Part shown: positions 5,843 to 9,792 of the stretch, piece by piece
Layout: every line of letters begins with the position of its first letter
Numbering within the stretch: the first letter of the stretch is position 1
NCBI GenBank assembly: GCA_015057205.1
Contig: SVEW01000015.1
Coordinates: 13,362 to 23,153, forward strand
Direction: 5' to 3'
Source: Lachnospiraceae bacterium
GTDB taxonomy: Bacteria > Bacillota > Clostridia > Lachnospirales > Lachnospiraceae
DNA: 9,792 nt
Translations under genes and position numbers: made by a program
The notes under the pieces: model-generated
The model's database searches: none
What the model saw: only the letters and a program-made list of their open reading frames with translations
What the model was told of the DNA's origin: nothing

Positions 5843-7507
5843 TTGAAGAAAAATGAAGGAAAATTAAAGATTATTCCATTGGGAGGATTAGAGCAGATTG
5901 GAATGAATATTACTGCCTTTGAGTATGAGGACAGTATTATTGTTGTAGATTGTGGTCTGTCTTTCCCGGAAGATGAAATGTATGGAATCGATTTGGTGAT
6001 TCCGGACGTGACCTATTTAAAGAACAATATTGACAGAGTGAAAGGATTTTTCATTACCCATGGACATGAGGATCACATTGGTGCGTTGCCATATGTGCTG
6101 AAGGAAGTGAATGCTCCTGTTTATGCAACGAAACTTACCATGGGATTGATTAACCATAAATTAGAAGAGCATGGATTGGATAAGAAGGTGAAGCGCAAGG
6201 TTGTAAAATATGGACAATCCATTAACCTGGGCAATTTCCGCGTGGAATTTATTCGTACCAATCACAGTATTCAGGATGCGGCGGCACTTGCAATTTATTC
6301 GCCGGCCGGCATTGTTGTCCACACAGGAGACTTTAAAGTTGATTATACACCGGTATTTGGTGATGCCATTGATTTACAGCGTTTTGGAGAACTTGGAAAG
6401 AAAGGCGTACTTGCATTGATGTGCGATAGTACCAATGCGGAAAGAGCCGGATTTACACAGTCGGAGAAGACCGTAGGTCGTACCTTTGATATGATTTTTT
6501 CCGACAATATGGATAAACGAATAATTGTAGCTACGTTCGCTTCCAATGTAGACCGTGTACAGCAGATTATTAATGCGGCACATCGCTATGGAAGAAAGGT
6601 TGTAGTAGAGGGACGTAGTATGGTAAATATCATTCATACTGCATCCGAGTTGGGATATTTGGATATTCCGGAGAATACATTAATTGAAATTGAAATGCTT
6701 AAGAACTACCCGGATGAGAAGACGGTTATTATTACCACCGGAAGTCAGGGTGAGTCGATGGCAGCACTTCCAAGAATGGCCGCCAATTTGCATCGGAAGG
6801 TAACCATTAAACCGGGGGATTTGGTAATCTTTAGTTCCAATCCGATTCCCGGTAACGAGAAGGCGGTGTCTCGTGTAATTAATGAATTATACAGTAAAGG
6901 CGCGGATGTTATTTTTCAGGATACACATGTATCCGGTCATGCGTGTCAGGAAGAGATTAAGCTTATTTATTCTTTGGTTCGTCCGCAGTATGCAATTCCG
7001 GTGCACGGAGAATATCGTCATCTGGTTGCACAGGCGAAACTTGCAGAAGAGCTTGGTACACCGAAGGAGAATATTTTTATTTTATCATCCGGTGATGTGT
7101 TGACACTTGATGCGGATGATGCAAAGATTACCGATCATGTGCCTTGCGGAGATATTTTAGTAGATGGACTTGGTGTTGGAGACGTTGGAAATATCGTACT
7201 GCGTGATCGTCAGAAACTTGCAGAAGATGGTATCATCATTGTTGTTTTAAGTATGGAAACCGGAAGCGGTCGTATTGTGGCCGGACCGGATATTATATCC
7301 AGAGGTTTTGTGTATATTCGTGGAGCAGAGAGTCTGCTTGATGAAGCACAAAGCGTATTAAACGAAACGGTTCTTGGTTTAGAGGATCGTGGCGTAACAG
7401 ACTGGAATCGCATTAAGACAGAGATTAAAGATTCCTTGGGCGATTTTGTCTGGAAGAAAACAAAGAGAAAACCTATGATAATGCCAATTATCATGGAAGT
7501 AGACTAA
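5843..7507 (+). CDS. rnjA: Ribonuclease J (beta-CASP metallo-beta-lactamase fold)
   Basis: A 554-residue protein from the preferred TTG start (557 from GTG 5834), the normal size for RNase J, which combines endonuclease and 5'-3' exonuclease activity in mRNA decay and rRNA maturation. The two-metal site is intact: T-H-G-H-E-D-H-I-G-A gives His73, His75, Asp77 and His78; a third motif histidine lies in T-N-H-S-I-Q-D (His141); the bridging aspartate is in H-T-G-D-F-K-V-D (Asp163). The beta-CASP part shows M-C-D-S-T-N-A-E-R, T-T-G-S-Q-G-E-S and V-S-G-H-A-C-Q-E-E. The usual H-S-I-P-D-S is H-S-I-Q-D-A here, a mild variation. C-terminal region from about 450 is the family's extra domain. Whether it is RNase J1 or J2 cannot be told, but full metal ligands suggest an active enzyme. 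In B. subtilis rnjA is not in this neighbourhood. Confidence 0.95.
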   Translation: MKKNEGKLKIIPLGGLEQIGMNITAFEYEDSIIVVDCGLSFPEDEMYGIDLVIPDVTYLKNNIDRVKGFFITHGHEDHIGALPYVLKEVNAPVYATKLTMGLINHKLEEHGLDKKVKRKVVKYGQSINLGNFRVEFIRTNHSIQDAAALAIYSPAGIVVHTGDFKVDYTPVFGDAIDLQRFGELGKKGVLALMCDSTNAERAGFTQSEKTVGRTFDMIFSDNMDKRIIVATFASNVDRVQQIINAAHRYGRKVVVEGRSMVNIIHTASELGYLDIPENTLIEIEMLKNYPDEKTVIITTGSQGESMAALPRMAANLHRKVTIKPGDLVIFSSNPIPGNEKAVSRVINELYSKGADVIFQDTHVSGHACQEEIKLIYSLVRPQYAIPVHGEYRHLVAQAKLAEELGTPKENIFILSSGDVLTLDADDAKITDHVPCGDILVDGLGVGDVGNIVLRDRQKLAEDGIIIVVLSMETGSGRIVAGPDIISRGFVYIRGAESLLDEAQSVLNETVLGLEDRGVTDWNRIKTEIKDSLGDFVWKKTKRKPMIMPIIMEVD

Positions 7508-7530
7508 ATTACAGGAAGGAGAGGACAGGT

Positions 7531-7917
7531 ATGAATAAGGTTGTATTACAGTTAGTGAAAATAAGTGCCCGTATGCTTGTCCTTGTAATTCTGTTTGCAC
7601 TGGCAGTCGTGGTGGGAAGAGGTTCTTATCAAATGGGATACCGAATATATACAGAACCTGCCATGAGCGACAGCAACTCTGCCAAAGCAGTATCGGTGCA
7701 GATAACCGAAGGTATGAGTGATCGTGAGATTGCCCGGTTAATGGAGGAGAGCGGACTTTGTAAGAGTGAAGTTCTGTTCTTTGTACAGTTGCAGCTTTCG
7801 GAATACAAGAACCGAATTAAACCTGGACTATATACGCTATCAACGGATATGCGTGCAGAAGATATTATTGCGATTCTTGGAGGAAAGAATCCGGACGAGG
7901 AGACGGAAGAATCATGA
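7531..7917 (+). CDS. Membrane-anchored MltG-like protein with only the N-terminal (LysM-like) part
   Basis: A 128-residue protein with a short basic N-terminus, one membrane segment at about residues 11-29 (rich in L, V, I, A), a linker, then an extracytoplasmic domain at 56-118. That domain resembles the LysM-like subdomain at the front of MltG/YceG: V-Q-I-T-E-G-M-S-D-R-E-I-A-R-L (56-70), a helix with F-F-V-Q-L-Q, then K-P-G-L-Y-T-L-S (97-104) and A-E-D-I-I-A-I-L-G-G. MltG is an endolytic transglycosylase of about 350 residues that ends nascent glycan chains; its catalytic half with the active glutamate is absent, and the protein ends in an acidic tail. It occupies the place of yrrL (mltG) before trmR in B. 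subtilis. It could bind or scaffold peptidoglycan; activity is unlikely. Good AGGAAGGAGAGG (7513-7524) precedes the ATG, and its stop overlaps trmR by 4 bases. Confidence 0.85.
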   Translation: MNKVVLQLVKISARMLVLVILFALAVVVGRGSYQMGYRIYTEPAMSDSNSAKAVSVQITEGMSDREIARLMEESGLCKSEVLFFVQLQLSEYKNRIKPGLYTLSTDMRAEDIIAILGGKNPDEETEES

Positions 7918-8564
7918 TCGTAGATGAACGATATGTTTCTTACATGAATTCCTTAAGTACAGGGAATACCCCGCTTTTAACCGAAATAGAGCGGGAAGCG
8001 AAGAGTACTCATGTGCCTATTATACGAACAGAAATGCAACAGTTTTTAAAAACTGTGTTATGTATGAGTAAGCCGGCAGCCATCCTGGAAGTAGGAGCGG
8101 CCATCGGCTTTTCTTCTATTTTGATGGCAGAGTACAATCCGGTGCCATGTAAGATTACTACTATTGAGAACTATGAAAAGCGCATCCCGATTGCCAAGGC
8201 GAATTTTAAACGTGCCGGCAAAGAAGACTGTATTACCTTACTTGAAGGGGATGCTACTAATATTTTAAAGGAACTTACCACCCCTTATGATTTTATTTTT
8301 ATGGATGCCGCAAAGGGACAATATATTCACTTTTGGGAGGATATCAAGCGGTTGTTGAAGCCAGGTGGTATCCTGGTATCGGATAATGTTTTGCAGGACG
8401 GAGATTTGATTCAGTCACGTTTTGCAGTTACCAGAAGAAATCGAACCATTCACAAGCGGATGAGAGAATATTTGTATGTTTTAACGCACGATGAGGAGTT
8501 AACGACGTCCATTATTCCTTTGGGAGATGGTATTACTTTTAGTGTCAGAAGGGAGAAACCATGA
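7914..8564 (+). CDS. trmR: TrmR, tRNA 5-hydroxyuridine-34 O-methyltransferase (YrrM family)
   Basis: A 216-residue class I, cation-dependent O-methyltransferase of the catechol-OMT-like family. SAM binding is shown by I-L-E-V-G-A-A-I-G-F-S (57-67, Glu59) and acidic Glu85 in T-I-E-N-Y after the second strand. Metal and substrate region: F-M-D-A-A-K-G-Q-Y with Asp131, and S-D-N-V-L with Asp157 and Asn158. B. subtilis YrrM (TrmR) methylates ho5U34 to mo5U34 in tRNA anticodons, and this gene sits in the same place, between the mltG-type gene and a U32-family gene, so I assign the same role. Family members alone could equally act on small phenols, so the call depends on context. Its start overlaps the previous gene by ATGA (7914-7917) and its end overlaps the next gene in the same way (8561-8564), indicating tight coupling. 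Confidence 0.9.
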   Translation: MIVDERYVSYMNSLSTGNTPLLTEIEREAKSTHVPIIRTEMQQFLKTVLCMSKPAAILEVGAAIGFSSILMAEYNPVPCKITTIENYEKRIPIAKANFKRAGKEDCITLLEGDATNILKELTTPYDFIFMDAAKGQYIHFWEDIKRLLKPGGILVSDNVLQDGDLIQSRFAVTRRNRTIHKRMREYLYVLTHDEELTTSIIPLGDGITFSVRREKP

Positions 8565-9792
8565 GAAAAACAGAATTACTGGTACCGGCAAGCAGCTTAG
8601 AAGTGTTAAAGGTTGCGGTTATTTACGGTGCAGATGCAGTTTACATTGGAGGCGAAGTATTCGGACTTCGCGCAAAAGCAAAGAATTTTACGTTAGAAGA
8701 GATGGCAGAGGGAGTTCAGTTTGCCCATGCTCACGGAGTAAAGGTTTATGTAACCGCGAATATTCTTGCCCATAATGGAGATTTGGCCGGGGTGCGCAAG
8801 TATTTTGAAGAATTAAAAGAAGTGGGACCGGATGCGTTGATTATATCCGATCCGGGAATCTTCACCATAGCCAAAGAGGTGTTACCGGATATGGAAATTC
8901 ATATCAGCACCCAGGCAAACAATACCAATTATGGAACGTATCAGTTTTGGTGGAAACAGGGCGCAAAGCGTGTGGTAACTGCAAGAGAACTTTCGTTAAA
9001 AGAAATTACGGAAATTCGCAATAACATTCCGGAAGAGATGGAAATTGAGACGTTTATTCATGGAGCAATGTGTATTTCCTATTCCGGAAGATGCCTGCTT
9101 AGCAACTTTTTCACCGGAAGGGATGCCAATCGTGGTGCCTGTACCCATCCGTGCCGCTGGAAATATTCCGTTATGGAAGAAAAGCGTCCGGGAGAATATT
9201 TCCCGGTGTATGAAAACGAGCGGGGAACTTATATTTTTAACTCCAAGGATTTGTGCATGATTGAGCATATTCCGGAAATGATGAATGCTGGAATTGACAG
9301 CTTTAAAATTGAAGGGCGTATGAAAACGGCACTTTACGTGGCAACAGTAGCAAGAACTTACCGTAAGGCCATTAACGATTATTTAGAATCAGAAGAGAAG
9401 TATCGAAAGAACATGCCTTGGTATTTGGATCAGATTAGCAATTGTACCTATCGTCAGTTTACTACCGGATTTTTCTTTGGAAAGCCGGATGAAAATACGC
9501 AGATTTATGATAGCAATACGTATGTGAGAGAGTATACGTATCTTGGTATTGTAGGACCGAAGAATGAGTGGGGATACCGTATAGAACAGCGTAATAAATT
9601 CTCGGTTGGAGAAGAGATTGAAGTAATGAAGCCAAACGGCGATAATGTGAAAGCCAAAGTTCTCCACATTCGTGACAATGAAGGGAACGAAATGGAAAGT
9701 GCTCCACACCCACAGCAGGAATTATTTGTGGATTTGGGAATGGAGCTTTCCGAGTTCGATATTTTACGTAGAGAAGAGCATGAAACTACCGT
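8561..9792 (+). CDS. U32 peptidase-family protein, TrhP2/YrrO type tRNA hydroxylation protein (3' end missing)
   Basis: An open frame of 410 codons running off the window, so a few C-terminal residues are missing (YrrO-type proteins are a little over 400 residues). Start ATG overlaps the trmR stop; AAGGGAG (8549-8555) lies 5 bases before it. The N-terminus E-L-L-V-P-A-S-S-L-E and A-D-A-V-Y-I-G-G is typical of U32 proteins, as is I-H-G-A-M-C (166-171). Conserved cysteines are Cys171, Cys178 (S-G-R-C), Cys194 and Cys198 (G-A-C-T-H-P-C-R-W) and Cys232 (S-K-D-L-C), consistent with an iron-sulfur site. F-K-I-E-G-R-M-K follows at 248-255. In B. subtilis, YrrN and YrrO (TrhP1/TrhP2) are needed for hydroxylation of U34 to ho5U34 with prephenate as a suspected oxygen source; TrmR next door then methylates it. 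It most likely is not a peptidase. Confidence 0.92.
   Translation, partial: MRKTELLVPASSLEVLKVAVIYGADAVYIGGEVFGLRAKAKNFTLEEMAEGVQFAHAHGVKVYVTANILAHNGDLAGVRKYFEELKEVGPDALIISDPGIFTIAKEVLPDMEIHISTQANNTNYGTYQFWWKQGAKRVVTARELSLKEITEIRNNIPEEMEIETFIHGAMCISYSGRCLLSNFFTGRDANRGACTHPCRWKYSVMEEKRPGEYFPVYENERGTYIFNSKDLCMIEHIPEMMNAGIDSFKIEGRMKTALYVATVARTYRKAINDYLESEEKYRKNMPWYLDQISNCTYRQFTTGFFFGKPDENTQIYDSNTYVREYTYLGIVGPKNEWGYRIEQRNKFSVGEEIEVMKPNGDNVKAKVLHIRDNEGNEMESAPHPQQELFVDLGMELSEFDILRREEHETT

Noticed and set aside
7100..7128. A perfect TTGACA inside the RNase J gene as a possible internal promoter
   Set aside because: The hexamer 17 bases downstream is AAAGAT, only 3 of 6 matches to the -10 consensus, and the match falls within conserved coding sequence.
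8527..8775. An 82-codon plus-strand open frame across the trmR/U32 junction
   Set aside because: It is out of frame with two conserved genes and yields a composition rich in R, S and C with no known motif; the U32 frame starting at 8561 explains the sequence.
9389..9713. Overlapping minus-strand open frames of 83 and 106 codons near the window end
   Set aside because: Both are antisense to the U32 gene, which is open throughout and carries conserved motifs.
1..9792. Mobile elements, CRISPR arrays, tRNA or rRNA genes, riboswitches
   Set aside because: No transposase or integrase motif, regularly spaced repeats, cloverleaf, or long structured leader was seen; nearly all bases are covered by conserved genes.

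Overview
The window reads as a chromosomal housekeeping region of a low-to-moderate GC Gram-positive anaerobe in the Clostridia, most likely a Lachnospiraceae-type organism. This rests on the gene families, the strong AGGAGG-type ribosome binding sites, sigma-A-like promoters, and two gene blocks that I recall from Bacillus subtilis but which are joined here. No tRNA or rRNA gene, CRISPR array, insertion sequence, phage gene or intrinsic terminator is visible. There is no gene-free stretch longer than 300 bases.

Layout. (1) Bases 2-3166, plus strand: the tail of prmA (L11 methyltransferase), rsmE (16S rRNA m3U1498 methyltransferase), a NifS/NifZ-type cysteine desulfurase and thiI (tRNA 4-thiouridine synthetase). 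The four are packed with 0-2 base spacing or overlap and look like one operon. (2) Bases 3168-3398, minus strand: a 76-residue HPr-fold protein that keeps the Ser46 region but has lost the catalytic His15 motif. It has its own promoter and converges on thiI with one base between the stops. (3) Bases 3488-4792: mtaB, the tRNA t6A37 methylthiotransferase, divergent from the HPr-like gene. (4) Bases 4854-9792: a second tight operon of ireB/reoM, ruvX, a DUF1292 gene, RNase J, a short membrane protein with only the N-terminal half of MltG, the tRNA wobble methyltransferase trmR, and a U32-family tRNA hydroxylase (trhP type) that runs off the window.

How the genes fit together. Most of the window serves RNA modification and processing for translation: PrmA and RsmE act on the ribosome, desulfurase and ThiI make s4U8, MtaB makes ms2t6A37, RuvX and RNase J process RNA, and TrhP plus TrmR would make ho5U34 and then mo5U34. 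The second operon also carries two genes linked to cell-wall control (IreB/ReoM, MltG-like).

The most interesting points are departures from the family norm: the histidine-less HPr, the MltG-like protein with no catalytic domain at the normal mltG position, and an IreB whose start site and two basic residues differ from the well-studied homologues. I see no clear evidence of a wholly new multi-gene system.
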